Of a DNA stretch of 64,000 nucleotides, positions 25,844 through 35,390 are shown one piece after another. Made by a program: the position numbers and the translations under genes. The notes under the pieces were generated by a model that saw only the letters and a list, made by a program, of their open reading frames with translations, ran no database searches and was not told the origin of the DNA. The DNA lies in assembly GCA_023404705.1 (NCBI GenBank), contig JAEYAU010000253.1, positions 23,049 to 87,048 of the forward strand, given 5' to 3'. This DNA is from Pseudomonadota bacterium. Lineage in GTDB: Bacteria; Pseudomonadota; Alphaproteobacteria; Rhizobiales; Xanthobacteraceae. Every line of letters begins with the position of its first letter. Within the stretch, counting starts at the first letter, position 1.

Positions 25844-25970
25844 GACTCACGCGCAAGAGTCCGGGGACTCGGCAGACTCCTTACGCCGCGCGTTTTCCCC
25901 AGTAATGTCCGGTGGAGCGCGATGGTTCCTGAATACGCGCAACGCATCCGCGAGTTGACAGGGCCGAGTC
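25844..25970. promoter_or_regulatory. Cluster of GANTC (CcrM) sites in the gcrA-argD gap
   Basis: The 413-base gap 25649-26061 has no gene. It holds GANTC at 25844-25848, 25857-25861, 25866-25870, 25875-25879 and 25966-25970, four of them within 36 bases and at 9-13 base spacing. A hairpin GTGCCGCC/GGCGGCAC (25992-26013) followed by ATTTCATTT sits just before argD. CcrM methylates GANTC and GcrA reads it, so the cluster probably makes one of the flanking promoters cell-cycle dependent. Confidence 0.6.
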
Positions 25971-26061
25971 CACCAATAGAATACCCGAACAGTGCCGCCC
26001 AGCGAGGCGGCACATTTCATTTCTGCCAGTCGCTAGGCCTTCAAACGCAGACGAGCTGCCC

Positions 26062-27267
26062 GTGACCACGCATCTCTTGCCCACCTTCGCGCGCGTGAAT
26101 CTCGCTTTCGAGAGTGGCGAGGGCGCGCGCCTGCGAGGCACGGACGGGAACACCTATCTGGATTTCACCTCCGGCGTCGCCGTGAATGCGCTCGGCCATG
26201 CGCATCCCGCGATCGTCAAGGCGGTCTCCGAGCAGGCCGCCAAGGTGATCCACGTCTCCAACCTGTTCCGCATCCCGGAGGGCGAGAAGCTCGCCGAGCG
26301 GCTCTGCGCCGCGAGCTTCGCGGACCTGGTCTTCTTTTGCAATTCCGGCGCCGAGGCGCTGGAATGCGCGATCAAGACCGCGCGCAAGTATCACGCGGTC
26401 AATGGCCGTCCGGAGCGCGTGCGCATCGTCACCTATGAGGGCGCCTTCCACGGCCGCACGCTCGCGACCCTCGCGGCCGGCGGCCAGAAGAAATATCTCG
26501 AAGGCTTCGGTCCCGTCGTCGAGGGCTTCGACCAGGTCGCGCTCGGCGATCTCGAAGCCACCAAGAAGGCCATCGGTCCCGAGACCGCCGCGATCCTGAT
26601 CGAGCCGATCCAGGGCGAAGGCGGCGTGCGCGCGCCGGCGCCGTCCTTCCTCAAGGCGCTGCGCGAGCTCTGCGACCAGCACGGCCTGCTGCTCATCTTC
26701 GACGAGGTGCAGACCGGCATGGGCCGCACCGGCGAGCTCTTTGCCTATCAGCGCACGGGCGTCACGCCCGACATCATGTCGCTCGCCAAGGCGCTCGGCG
26801 GCGGCTTCCCGATGGGCGCGTGCCTCACCACCGCGGCCGCCGGCAAGGGCATGACGGCCGGCACCCACGGCTCGACCTTCGGCGGCAATCCGCTCGCCAT
26901 GGCGGCCGGCAATGCGGTGCTCGACGTAATGCTGGCGCCCGGCTTCCTCGATCGCGTGAAGCGCAACGGCTTGCTCTTCAAGCAGCGCCTCGCCGAGATC
27001 AAGGACCGCTATCCGACCGTGATCGCCGAGGTGCGCGGCGAGGGCCTGCTGATCGGCCTGCGCTGCGTCGTGCCGAACGGCGATCTAGTGGAGGCGCTGC
27101 GCAACGAGAAGCTGCTCGTGGTCGGCGCCGGCGAGAACGTCGTGCGTCTCCTGCCGCCGCTGATCGTCGGCGAGGAGGAGATCGGCGAGGCCATCACGAT
27201 GCTCGACCACGCCTGCGCGACTCTCGCGCAGAAGCAGGCGCCGCAGAAGCAGGGCGCCGTCGGGTGA
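26062..27267 (+). CDS. argD: Acetylornithine aminotransferase ArgD
   Basis: The 401-residue class-III PLP enzyme starts at a GTG. Visible family features are [17 protein letters not shown], the PLP phosphate region [31 protein letters not shown] (Asp that contacts the pyridine nitrogen) and the Schiff-base lysine in [15 protein letters not shown]. It converts N-acetylornithine and 2-oxoglutarate to the semialdehyde and glutamate. argF follows 7 bases later, supporting the arginine role over other aminotransferases. Confidence 0.94.
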   Translation: MTTHLLPTFARVNLAFESGEGARLRGTDGNTYLDFTSGVAVNALGHAHPAIVKAVSEQAAKVIHVSNLFRIPEGEKLAERLCAASFADLVFFCNSGAEALECAIKTARKYHAVNGRPERVRIVTYEGAFHGRTLATLAAGGQKKYLEGFGPVVEGFDQVALGDLEATKKAIGPETAAILIEPIQGEGGVRAPAPSFLKALRELCDQHGLLLIFDEVQTGMGRTGELFAYQRTGVTPDIMSLAKALGGGFPMGACLTTAAAGKGMTAGTHGSTFGGNPLAMAAGNAVLDVMLAPGFLDRVKRNGLLFKQRLAEIKDRYPTVIAEVRGEGLLIGLRCVVPNGDLVEALRNEKLLVVGAGENVVRLLPPLIVGEEEIGEAITMLDHACATLAQKQAPQKQGAVG

Positions 27268-27274
27268 CCGCGTC

Positions 27275-28192
27275 ATGGTGCGTCATTTCCTCGATCTCAC
27301 GGATATTCCGGCAGCCGAGCTGCAGCGGATGATCGCGTCGAGCCGCGCCATGAAGGCGCGGCTCAAGAGCGGACAGCAGGACCGCCCGCTCGCCGGCAAG
27401 ACGCTGGCGATGATCTTCGACAAGCCGTCGACCCGCACGCGCGTCTCCTTCGACGTCGCGATGCGCCAGCTCGGCGGCGAGGCCATCATGCTCACGGGCG
27501 CCGAGATGCAGCTCGGCCGCGGCGAGACCATCGCGGACACGGCGCGAGTTCTCTCGCGTTACGTGGACGCGATCATGATCCGCATTCTCGATCATGCGGA
27601 TCTGATGGAGCTCGCGCGTCACGCCACGGTGCCGGTGATCAACGGCCTCACACGCCTCTCGCATCCCTGCCAGGTGATGGCCGATCTGATGACCTTCGAG
27701 GAGCACAAGGGCCCGATCGCGGGCCGCACAGTGGCTTGGACGGGCGACACCAACAATGTGCTGGCCTCCTGGATGCACGCGGCCGAGCGCTTCAAGTTCC
27801 GCCTCAACGTCGCGACGCCGCCGGAACTCGCCCCCAAGAAACGACTTATCGATTGGGTGAAGCAGTCCGGCGCCGCGATCGTGATCGGCGATGATCCCGA
27901 GACGGCCGTTGCGAATGCGGATTGCGTGGTCACCGACACCTGGGTGTCGATGGGCGACAAGGACGGCGAGCGCCGTCACAATCTGCTCAAGCCCTACCAG
28001 GTGAATGCGCGGCTGATGGCCAAGGCGAAGCCCGACGCCGTGTTCATGCACTGTCTTCCGGCCCATCGCGGCGAAGAGGTCACCGACGAGGTGATGGATG
28101 GGCCGCAGTCGGTCGTGTTCGACGAGGCGGAGAACCGCCTGCACGCGCAGAAGGGCATCCTGGCCTGGTGCTTTGACGCGAGCCAACGATGA
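27275..28192 (+). CDS. argF: Ornithine carbamoyltransferase ArgF
   Basis: The 305-residue enzyme has the carbamoyl-phosphate motif [14 protein letters not shown], the [11 protein letters not shown] motif, DTWVSMGDK (ornithine loop, D-x-x-x-S-M-G) and [15 protein letters not shown] (catalytic Cys). It makes citrulline from ornithine and carbamoyl phosphate. It lies between argD and hslO with a 4-base overlap to the latter. Confidence 0.96.
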   Translation: MVRHFLDLTDIPAAELQRMIASSRAMKARLKSGQQDRPLAGKTLAMIFDKPSTRTRVSFDVAMRQLGGEAIMLTGAEMQLGRGETIADTARVLSRYVDAIMIRILDHADLMELARHATVPVINGLTRLSHPCQVMADLMTFEEHKGPIAGRTVAWTGDTNNVLASWMHAAERFKFRLNVATPPELAPKKRLIDWVKQSGAAIVIGDDPETAVANADCVVTDTWVSMGDKDGERRHNLLKPYQVNARLMAKAKPDAVFMHCLPAHRGEEVTDEVMDGPQSVVFDEAENRLHAQKGILAWCFDASQR

Positions 28193-29184
28193 ACGAAAGC
28201 ATTCCCGAGCGTGAGCCCGCGGCCTTTTCCGCGGACGACACGATCTTGCCGTTCGAGGTCGCGGCGCTCGACTTGCGCGGCCGCGTGGTCCGGCTCGGGC
28301 CCGCGGTCGATGAGATCCTGCGCGGCCACGACTATCCGCCGCCCGTCGCCAAGCTGCTCGGCGAGGCGATCGTGCTCGGCGTGCTGCTCGGCTCGGCGCT
28401 CAAGTTCGAGGGCCGCTTCATCATGCAGACCCAGTCGGACGGGCCGGTCTTCATGCTGGTCGTCGACTTCGTCACGCCCGACAAGGTGCGCGCCTGCGCG
28501 CGCTTCGACCGCGAGCGCGTGAGCCAGATGATCACGGCCGGCAACGTCGATGCCGACGCGCTGCTCGGCCGCGGCCATCTCGCCATGACGATCGACCAGG
28601 GCGCGCATATGAGCCGCTACCAGGGGCTGGTCCCGCTCGAGGGCGGCGGCCTCGAGGCCGCGGCGCACGAATATTTCCTGCGCTCCGAGCAGATCCCGAC
28701 CCGCGTGCGTCTCGCGGTTGCCGAGGAATTCCGCGCCGACCGCAGCGAGAACCGTCACCAGTGGCGCGCCGGCGGCATGCTGCTGCAGTTCCTGCCGCAG
28801 TCGCCCGAGCGCATGCGCGTCGCCGATCTCGATCCCGGCGATGCGCCGGAAGGCACCAGGCCGCATCGAGTGGCGGAAGACGATGCCTGGGTCGAGGGCC
28901 GCTCGCTGATCGAGACCGTCGAGGACATCGAACTGATCGATCCCGACCTGTCGTCCGAGCGGCTGCTCTATCGCCTCTTCCACGAGCGCGGCGTGCGCGT
29001 GTTCAAGAGCGCCGCCATCCGCGCGCAATGCTCCTGCTCGCGCCACGGCGTCGAGGCCATGCTCAAGAGCTTCTCCCAGGACGACCGCGACCACATGGTC
29101 GAGAACGGCAAGATCTCGGTCACCTGCGAGTTTTGCAGCCGGACCTACGTATTCGATCCCGCCGAGGTCGAGACGCCGGCGTAG
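28189..29184 (+). CDS. hslO: Redox-regulated chaperone Hsp33
   Basis: The 331-residue protein is a full-length Hsp33 with the C-terminal zinc/redox switch [13 protein letters not shown] (C-x-C) and [13 protein letters not shown] (C-x2-C) about 30 residues apart. On oxidation it loses zinc, dimerises and holds unfolding proteins. Translational coupling to argF is a common alphaproteobacterial arrangement. It is slightly longer than the E. coli protein because of an N-terminal extension. Confidence 0.95.
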   Translation: MNESIPEREPAAFSADDTILPFEVAALDLRGRVVRLGPAVDEILRGHDYPPPVAKLLGEAIVLGVLLGSALKFEGRFIMQTQSDGPVFMLVVDFVTPDKVRACARFDRERVSQMITAGNVDADALLGRGHLAMTIDQGAHMSRYQGLVPLEGGGLEAAAHEYFLRSEQIPTRVRLAVAEEFRADRSENRHQWRAGGMLLQFLPQSPERMRVADLDPGDAPEGTRPHRVAEDDAWVEGRSLIETVEDIELIDPDLSSERLLYRLFHERGVRVFKSAAIRAQCSCSRHGVEAMLKSFSQDDRDHMVENGKISVTCEFCSRTYVFDPAEVETPA

Positions 29185-29753
29185 CAACGCGGCTCAAAGC
29201 GACTTTTCTGCTTTACAGAAAAAGAGGTCCTTGCGCTTTCCGAAAAGCGGCGCATAGTCCGGTTCACTCCTGCTCGCGAGGGCGTCACCGGTATCGCCGC
29301 GACGGAGCAGGGGACGGCCTCTGTCCGGATTGATCAAACGGGCGGGCCGTGGTGGAGCGCCTAGAGGCGCAGGGGGTCCCGGCAACATAATAGGACCCCC
29401 GGGCGGCGCCGGCACTTTAGCGCAGCCCTGGTCGGAGAAAGCCCGGCCACGTCCCGGCCCGCACAACCGGGACACAGGCCCGCTCCGCACAAGCGGGCTG
29501 GCGCCTCTCGGCGCTCCATCCCCCTCGGGGGAGCCGCTCGCGTTAGCGAGCCGAAACCTCCGGACGCAAAGCGTCGCGGAGATGAAAGTGCTTTCTTCGT
29601 AGGGTGTGCTCGTACGGCCGCTGAGTTTGCGATGAGCTCAGACCTGGTTCCGCACGAGCGCACGCGTGCTGACTCGATGCACGCGTGCGCTCGGCGCGGT
29701 CCTACGCGGTGCAGCCATGTCGGGCGCCTCGGCGCGCGAGCACACCCTACGGC
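29185..29753. other. Gene-free interval between hslO and trkH with a repeat
   Basis: I see no protein or RNA gene in this 569-base stretch. The right part (29598-29752) is a second copy of the repeat type with CGTAGGGTGTGCTC at the left and GAGCACACCCTACG at the right end, as near 25001-25133. The left part is GC-rich with short palindromes only. Confidence 0.6.
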
Positions 29754-31205
29754 TCACGCCCGCCAGAAGCGCGGCAGCAGCAGCACATAGACCGTGAACA
29801 GTTCGAGCCGTCCCACCAGCATCGTGAAGGCGAGCAGCCACAGCGCCTCGTCCTTGAGCGGTCCGTAATGTCCGGCGACGCCGAGCACCGGACCGACGCT
29901 GGCGCCGACGCCGGTCAGGCACGCGATCGCGGCCGAGAACGCGGTGAGGAAATCATAGCCCATGAGGCTCAGCGTGATCGCGACCGCGATGAAGGTCAGG
30001 ACGTAGAGGAAGAGGAAGCTCATCACCGAAGCGACCACGTCGTCGCCGATCGGCACGCCGCCGTAACGGATCGGAAAGACGCCGTGCGGATAGATCACGC
30101 GCTTGAAGTGCTGCAGCACGGTGGCCGCGATGATCGCGATGCGGAAGATCTTGATGCCGCCGGCGGTCGAGCCCGTGCAGGCGCCGAGGAACATGATGCA
30201 GAAGAACAGCGCGTCCGAGACCGAGATCCAGTTGGCGTAGTCGCTGGTCACGAAGCCGGTCGTCGTGATCAGCGCCGTCACGTTGAACAGCGCGCGCCGC
30301 AACGCATCCACGCCCGATGCCGTTCCGGAGAGCCGCTGCTGCACGACCGAGAGAACCGTGAGGCCGGCCAGGATGCCGAGGAACAGCCGCACCTGGTAGT
30401 TCCGGAACAGCGCCGTCAGGTCGCCGCCGAGCGCGCGCACATAGAGCAGCATCGGCAGTGCGCCCGCGATCATGAAGACGATCGCGATATACTCGATCGC
30501 ATCGCTGCGGAACGCCGCGAGCGAGGCATCCCGGGTCGAGAAGCCGCCGGTCGCGAGCGTCGTCATGGCGTGATTGACGGCGTCGAAGGTCGACATGCCG
30601 GCCGCGAAATAGGCGCCCGCGCAGGCGAGCGAGAGCAGGATATAGGCAGCGATGATGCCGTTCGCGATCTGCGTGACGCGCGGCAGCGCCTTGTCGGTCT
30701 TCTCGGAATACTCGGTCCGGAACAGCTGCATGCCGCCGATCTGCAGCGTCGGCAGGATCGCGATCGCGACCACGATGATGCCGACGCCGCCGTACCACTG
30801 CAGCAGCGAGCGCCAGGTCAGCACGCCCGGCGACACCGCGTCGAGATCGCCGAGCACGGTCGCGCCCGTCGTGGTCAGGCCCGACATCGCTTCGAAATAG
30901 GCGCGCGTGAAGCTCAGTCCCGCCTGCGAGATCATGAACGGGATCGCGCCGAAGGCGGAGAGCACCAGCCAGGACAGGGAGGTGAGCAGGAAGGCCTGGC
31001 GGATCGAGAGCCGGGCGACCTCGCTCTCGCGTCCGGTGAGCCACAGCATGGCGCCGACGAACACGGTCACCACCGCCGAGGTGACGAAGGCGATCCAGCC
31101 AGGATCGCCGTGCACGAGGTCCACGAAGGCCGGCACCATCATCATGGTCCCGAGCGCGACGATCAGGATGCCGAGAGATGCGCTGATGGGGCGAAAGTCG
31201 ATCAC
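29754..31205 (-). CDS. TrkH family potassium uptake protein (second tandem copy)
   Basis: The 483-residue membrane protein has the four selectivity-filter loops of TrkH: GLTTTGATVL, LATGGFSTRD, ITTTGFVTSDYANW and GACTGSTAGGIKIFR. About ten membrane segments are seen. It moves potassium with the NAD-binding subunit TrkA, whose gene is not in the window. The GTG start at 31205 has only a weak ribosome site. It aligns along its whole length with the protein encoded just upstream, so the two arose by duplication. Confidence 0.9.
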   Translation of the reverse strand: MIDFRPISASLGILIVALGTMMMVPAFVDLVHGDPGWIAFVTSAVVTVFVGAMLWLTGRESEVARLSIRQAFLLTSLSWLVLSAFGAIPFMISQAGLSFTRAYFEAMSGLTTTGATVLGDLDAVSPGVLTWRSLLQWYGGVGIIVVAIAILPTLQIGGMQLFRTEYSEKTDKALPRVTQIANGIIAAYILLSLACAGAYFAAGMSTFDAVNHAMTTLATGGFSTRDASLAAFRSDAIEYIAIVFMIAGALPMLLYVRALGGDLTALFRNYQVRLFLGILAGLTVLSVVQQRLSGTASGVDALRRALFNVTALITTTGFVTSDYANWISVSDALFFCIMFLGACTGSTAGGIKIFRIAIIAATVLQHFKRVIYPHGVFPIRYGGVPIGDDVVASVMSFLFLYVLTFIAVAITLSLMGYDFLTAFSAAIACLTGVGASVGPVLGVAGHYGPLKDEALWLLAFTMLVGRLELFTVYVLLLPRFWRA

Positions 31206-31295
31206 GGGCGGCTGCGCGGGACGCGAATGGGTTGGAAGAGACTAGACGAGGCCGCTCGGGTCCGGAAGGTATCGGCCGTGCCGCCAACGGCTATT

Positions 31296-32795
31296 TCACG
31301 GCCGCCAGAAGCGCGGCAGCACCAGCACGTAGATCGTGAACAGCTCGAGCCGCCCGACCAGCATCGCGAAGGAGAGGAACCAGAGCGCCGGCTCGCTGAG
31401 CGTCGAGTAGTTTCCGACCGGGCCGACGATCGGCCCGAGGCCCGGGCCGACATTCGAAAGGCAGGCGATCGTCGCCGAGAAGGCTGTCTTGAAGTCGTAG
31501 CCCATCAGGTTGAGCGCGAGGCCGACACCCGCGAACGTCAGCAGATAGAGGAAAAGGAAGCTCATCACGGAGGCGACCACGTCGTCGCTCACCGGCTTGC
31601 CGCCGTAGCGGATCGGAAACACGCCGTGCGGGTACACGACGCGCTTGAAATGCTGCAGCATCGCGCTGCCGATGATCGCGATGCGGAACGCCTTGATGCC
31701 GCCGGTGGTCGATCCCATGCAGCCCCCGAGGAACATCACACAGAAAAAGATCGCGTCCGAGGCCGCGCCCCAGCCCGCATAGTCGACGGTCGCGAAGCCC
31801 GTGGTCGAGATCAGCGTGACCACATTGAAGAGGGCGTAGCGGAACGACTCCTCGCCGGTGCTGATGCCCGCGATCCGCTGCTGCACCATGGAGAGCAGCG
31901 TGAACGCGGCAACGATGGCGAGGAACAGCCGCACCTCGTAGCTGCGCGGCAACGCCAGCATGTCGCCGTGCAGCGCCCGCACATAGAGCAGCATCGGCAT
32001 GGAGCCGGCCAGCATGAACACGATCGCGACATAGTCGATCGCCGGGCTCTTGAATTCGGCGAAGGAGTTGTCGTGCGTCGAGAAGCCGGCGGTCGCCAGC
32101 GTCGGCATCGCGTGGTTGACCGCGTCGAACAGGCTCATGCCGGCCGCGAAATAGGAGATCGCGCAGGCCAAGGTCAGCAGGCCGTAGACCAGCAGGATGC
32201 GGTTGGCGATCTCGGCGACGCGCGGAAGAATCTTGTCCGACTTGTCGGAGGACTCCATGCGGAAGAGCTGCATGCCGCCGATCTGCAGCATGGGCAGGAT
32301 CGCGATCGCCATCACGATGATGCCGGCGCCGCCGTACCAGGTGAGCAGCGAGCGCCACAGCAGGACGCCCGGCGGCATCTTGTCGAGGCCGACGATCACG
32401 GTCGAACCCGTGGTGGTCAGTCCCGACATGGTCTCGAAATAGGCCTGCGCGAAGGTGAGCTTCGGGTCCGACCACATCAGCGGCAGCCCGCCGAAGCCGG
32501 TGAGCACGATCCAGGCGAGGGCGGTGAGCAGGAAGGCCTGGCGTACGCTCAGTCGCGCGGGTCCCGCCTGGCGCCCGGACAGCCAGAGCATGCAGCCGAC
32601 GAAGGTCGTGATCGCGGCGCAGACCACGAACACGATCCAATCGTCGTGGCGCTCGACCAGATCCGCGATGGCCGGCACCATCATCATGGTGCCGAGCACC
32701 GCGATCAGAATCCCGAGCGCAGAATTGACCGGGCGGATGTCGATCACGACCGGGCGGGCCGAGGCAACCGCGAGTCTCGGGGGGGCGGAGGACAT
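31296..32795 (-). CDS. TrkH family potassium uptake protein (first tandem copy)
   Basis: The 499-residue protein has the same four filter loops (GLTTTGSTVI, LATAGFSTHDN, ISTTGFATVDYAGW, GGCMGSTTGGIKAFR). The second loop reads ATAGF instead of ATGGF, replacing the first Gly of the usual pair. The N-terminus carries a short extra segment before the shared PVNSALGILIAVLGTMMMVPA. It follows apaG by 12 bases and precedes the second trkH by 90, so the three genes look like one operon. Tandem trkH genes could give pumps of different affinity. Confidence 0.9.
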   Translation of the reverse strand: MSSAPPRLAVASARPVVIDIRPVNSALGILIAVLGTMMMVPAIADLVERHDDWIVFVVCAAITTFVGCMLWLSGRQAGPARLSVRQAFLLTALAWIVLTGFGGLPLMWSDPKLTFAQAYFETMSGLTTTGSTVIVGLDKMPPGVLLWRSLLTWYGGAGIIVMAIAILPMLQIGGMQLFRMESSDKSDKILPRVAEIANRILLVYGLLTLACAISYFAAGMSLFDAVNHAMPTLATAGFSTHDNSFAEFKSPAIDYVAIVFMLAGSMPMLLYVRALHGDMLALPRSYEVRLFLAIVAAFTLLSMVQQRIAGISTGEESFRYALFNVVTLISTTGFATVDYAGWGAASDAIFFCVMFLGGCMGSTTGGIKAFRIAIIGSAMLQHFKRVVYPHGVFPIRYGGKPVSDDVVASVMSFLFLYLLTFAGVGLALNLMGYDFKTAFSATIACLSNVGPGLGPIVGPVGNYSTLSEPALWFLSFAMLVGRLELFTIYVLVLPRFWRP

Positions 32796-32807
32796 TTGGC
32801 GGGGCGT

Positions 32808-33200
32808 TCAGTTCACGGTGCGCTTGAGGTCGGGGCTGTCGAGTGAGAAGGCGGGGATCTCGATGTCGAAGCGCTCGCCCGCCGCCGAGACCATGCCGTA
32901 GGTGCCCGCCATGAAGCCCGAGGACGTCGGCAGCGGCACGCCGCTCGTATACTTGAACGACTGCCCGGGCTCGAGCACCGGCTGCTCGCCGACCACGCCG
33001 GCGCCGCGCACCTCCTGCACCCGGCCATGCGCGTCCGTGATGCGCCAATGGCGCGTCTTGAGCTGCACGGTCTCGGCGCCGTTGTTGGTGATCTCGATCG
33101 CATAGGCCCAGAAGAAATGGCCCTGCTCCGGCGCCGACTGGTCCGCCACATATTGCGGCGTCACCGTCACCTCGATGTTTCGCGTCACGGCCCGATACAT
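32808..33200 (-). CDS. apaG: ApaG domain protein
   Basis: The 130-residue protein matches ApaG along its length: [21 protein letters not shown] in parts, [47 protein letters not shown] and GTYGMV. It has a fibronectin-like beta fold. It is linked to cobalt/magnesium resistance and Ap4A metabolism by name only; the activity is unknown. It heads the trkH operon. Confidence 0.93.
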   Translation of the reverse strand: MYRAVTRNIEVTVTPQYVADQSAPEQGHFFWAYAIEITNNGAETVQLKTRHWRITDAHGRVQEVRGAGVVGEQPVLEPGQSFKYTSGVPLPTSSGFMAGTYGMVSAAGERFDIEIPAFSLDSPDLKRTVN

Positions 33201-33382
33201 GAGGCTTTCCCGTTCACACGCCCAGGCGAATCGCGCTCTCCTATCGCAGGATCGCGCTTAGGGGAACCCGGGATTTCGTGCCGGCGCGCCGACGAGACGA
33301 TATCCAGAACGCCACGAACTGCCAGCGCATGTTCCGGCGAAGTGGGCACCGGTTCGCCGGCGAGAATATGCGCCCACCAAGG

Positions 33383-33426
33383 TCTAGAGCACGTTCCGTT
33401 TCCTTCTGAACGGAACGTGCTCTAGA
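33383..33426. repeat. Perfect 18-bp palindromic repeat
   Basis: TCTAGAGCACGTTCCGTT (33383-33400) and its exact reverse complement (33409-33426) flank an 8-base loop. Just to the left, around 33328-33358, lies a GCATGTTCCGGCGAAGTGGG-type sequence that resembles another Rhizobiales intergenic repeat. It could act as a terminator for opposing transcripts, but the form is that of a dispersed palindrome. Confidence 0.75.
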
Positions 33427-33456
33427 ATCCCGCAATTGCATCCCGTAAGACCGCTC

Positions 33457-34638
33457 ATGGCCGCAGCCACAGCATCGACCCGCGATCTGAGACTGGACCT
33501 GTTCCGGGGGCTCGCCCTCTGGTTCATCTTCCTCGACCACATCCCGTCGAACGTCGTCAATTGGCTGACCATCCGCAATTACGGCTTCAGCGATGCGGCC
33601 GAGGTCTTTGTCTTCATCTCGGGCTACACGGCGGCCTTCGTCTACGGCAACATCATGCTCAAGCGCGGCTTCCTGCCGGCGGGAGCCAAGATCTGGAAGC
33701 GCGCCTGGACCGTCTACGTCGCGCAGATCTTTCTCTTTGCGGTGTTCATGGCGGAGATCAGCTACGTCTCGCGCACCTTCGACAACCCGCTCTATCTCGA
33801 AGAGATGAACATCTTCGAGTTCCTGCGCGAGCCGGACGTCACGCTCCTGCAGGCCTTCATGCTGAAGTTCACGCCCGTGTTCATGGACGTGCTGCCGCTC
33901 TATATCGTGCTGCTGCTCGCCTTCCCGATCATCCTCTGGACGCTGCTGCGCTATCCCTATGTGGCGCTCGCCGCCTCTGCGGTGCTCTACGCCATGAGCC
34001 TCAGGTTCGGCTGGAATTTCCCCTCCTATCCGAGCGGCGGTTGGTTCTTCAATCCGCTCGCCTGGCAGCTCATCTTCGTGTTCGGCGCCTGGTGCGGCCT
34101 CGGCGGTCCGCAGCGGCTCGGCCCGATCGTGCAATCGCCGTGGGTCACCGGCATCGCGGTCGCTTACCTCGTCTTCGCTTTTCTCATCGTGATGACCTGG
34201 TATTTCCCGTCGCTGCAGCACTTCGTACCGCGCTGGCTCGCCGATGCGATGTATCCGATCGACAAGACCAATCAGGACATTCTGCGCTTCCTGCATTTCG
34301 TCGCGCTCGCCATCGTCGTGGTGCGCCTCGTGCCGGTGGACTGGCCGGGCCTGCGCTCGCGCTTCGCGTGGCCAGCCATCGTCTGTGGTCAGCATTCGCT
34401 CGAGATATTCTGCCTCGGCGTGTTCCTGTCGTTTGCGGGACATTTCGTAAGTGTTGAGATCTCGGGCTCCATTCCGGCGCAGGTCTTAATCAGCCTTGCA
34501 GGAATTGGGATTATGGTCGCAGCCGCCTCCGTATTCTCGTGGTATAAGCGGAGCATCGAGGGGAAGGGTTCCGGGTCGCGGTCAAAGCCGAAGCCGCAAC
34601 AGGCGACGGACGCGGCGTCTGCCGGTGCAGAAGCATGA
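33457..34638 (+). CDS. OpgC-type acyltransferase (membrane)
   Basis: The 393-residue membrane protein starts DLRLDLFRGLALWFIFLDH and continues SDAAEVFVFISGYTAAFVYG, the OpgC pattern within the acyltransferase-3 superfamily, with about ten membrane helices. OpgC adds succinyl groups to osmoregulated periplasmic glucans. I use ATG 33457 and not the TTG 21 bases earlier. The stop overlaps the following SGNH hydrolase gene by 4 bases. Confidence 0.85.
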   Translation: MAAATASTRDLRLDLFRGLALWFIFLDHIPSNVVNWLTIRNYGFSDAAEVFVFISGYTAAFVYGNIMLKRGFLPAGAKIWKRAWTVYVAQIFLFAVFMAEISYVSRTFDNPLYLEEMNIFEFLREPDVTLLQAFMLKFTPVFMDVLPLYIVLLLAFPIILWTLLRYPYVALAASAVLYAMSLRFGWNFPSYPSGGWFFNPLAWQLIFVFGAWCGLGGPQRLGPIVQSPWVTGIAVAYLVFAFLIVMTWYFPSLQHFVPRWLADAMYPIDKTNQDILRFLHFVALAIVVVRLVPVDWPGLRSRFAWPAIVCGQHSLEIFCLGVFLSFAGHFVSVEISGSIPAQVLISLAGIGIMVAAASVFSWYKRSIEGKGSGSRSKPKPQQATDAASAGAEA

Positions 34639-35390
34639 GACGACTGCTCGCTGGGTTGATCGGGATTTTCACGTATGCGGCGGTCGCCGCGGCTGCGGAT
34701 GAATCCGCCTGCGCGATTGCGTCGCATCTCGTTGAAGTCGATGCCACGCTGCCGCGTGTCACGGCCGCGCTCACGAAATCTCACGCCCTGTCGATCGCCG
34801 TGATCGGTACGTCGTCCTCGATGCTGCCCGGCCCGCAGGGCGCGCAACTCGCCTATCCGGCGCGGCTCGAGGCCGCGCTCTCCGCCCGGCTGCAAGGCGT
34901 GACCGTGAAGGTGACCACCGACGTGGCGCCGCGCCGCACCGCCGCCGACATGGCGGAGGGTTTCCCGAAGCTTCTCGAAACGCAGCATCCGACGCTGGTG
35001 GTCTGGCAGACGGGCACTTTCGACGCCATCCGCGGCATCGAGACCGAGGCCTTCAGCACCGCGCTCGAGAACGGAATCAAGACGCTGCACGAGGGCGGCG
35101 CCGACGTCGTGTTCGTGAACCAGCAGTACAGCCCGCGCACCGAGAACATGATCGCGACGACGGCTTACACAGACACCATCCGCTGGGTTGCACTGCAATA
35201 TGAAGTTCCGCTGTTCGACCGCACCGCGATCATGCGGCATTGGAACGAGCTCGGCACCTTCGACCTCCAGGGCGCGACCAAGAAGCTTGACACGGCCGCC
35301 CGGGTCCATGATTGCATTGGGCAATTGCTCGCTAAACTCATCACAAAAGCCGCAAAGGCAAACGGGATCGCGTCAGGGGACCACCGCTAG
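34635..35390 (+). CDS. SGNH/GDSL hydrolase-like exported protein, probably degenerate
   Basis: The 251-residue product has a signal peptide (LAGLIGIFTYAAVAAAADES) and the overall layout of the SGNH fold. Block I is present as IAVIGTSSSM with a candidate serine. However block III reads QTGTFD where its neighbour has QVGTNS, so the Asn is lost, and no Asp-x-x-His block V is visible near the C-terminus (KLDTAARVHDC). It is therefore probably inactive or altered. It lies between opgC and an intact paralogue, starting 1 base before the next gene. Confidence 0.7.
   Translation: MRRLLAGLIGIFTYAAVAAAADESACAIASHLVEVDATLPRVTAALTKSHALSIAVIGTSSSMLPGPQGAQLAYPARLEAALSARLQGVTVKVTTDVAPRRTAADMAEGFPKLLETQHPTLVVWQTGTFDAIRGIETEAFSTALENGIKTLHEGGADVVFVNQQYSPRTENMIATTAYTDTIRWVALQYEVPLFDRTAIMRHWNELGTFDLQGATKKLDTAARVHDCIGQLLAKLITKAAKANGIASGDHR

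Noticed and set aside
29685..32846. A 1053-codon open frame on the plus strand
   Set aside because: It lies exactly opposite the two tandem trkH genes and encodes a repetitive His/Arg/Asp/Glu-rich chain, including two similar halves that mirror the duplicated genes. This is an antisense shadow of GC-rich coding sequence.
31291..33048. A 585-codon minus-strand frame overlapping trkH and apaG
   Set aside because: It is in another frame on the same strand as two genes with clear family motifs, and its product is Arg/Ala-rich without any domain.
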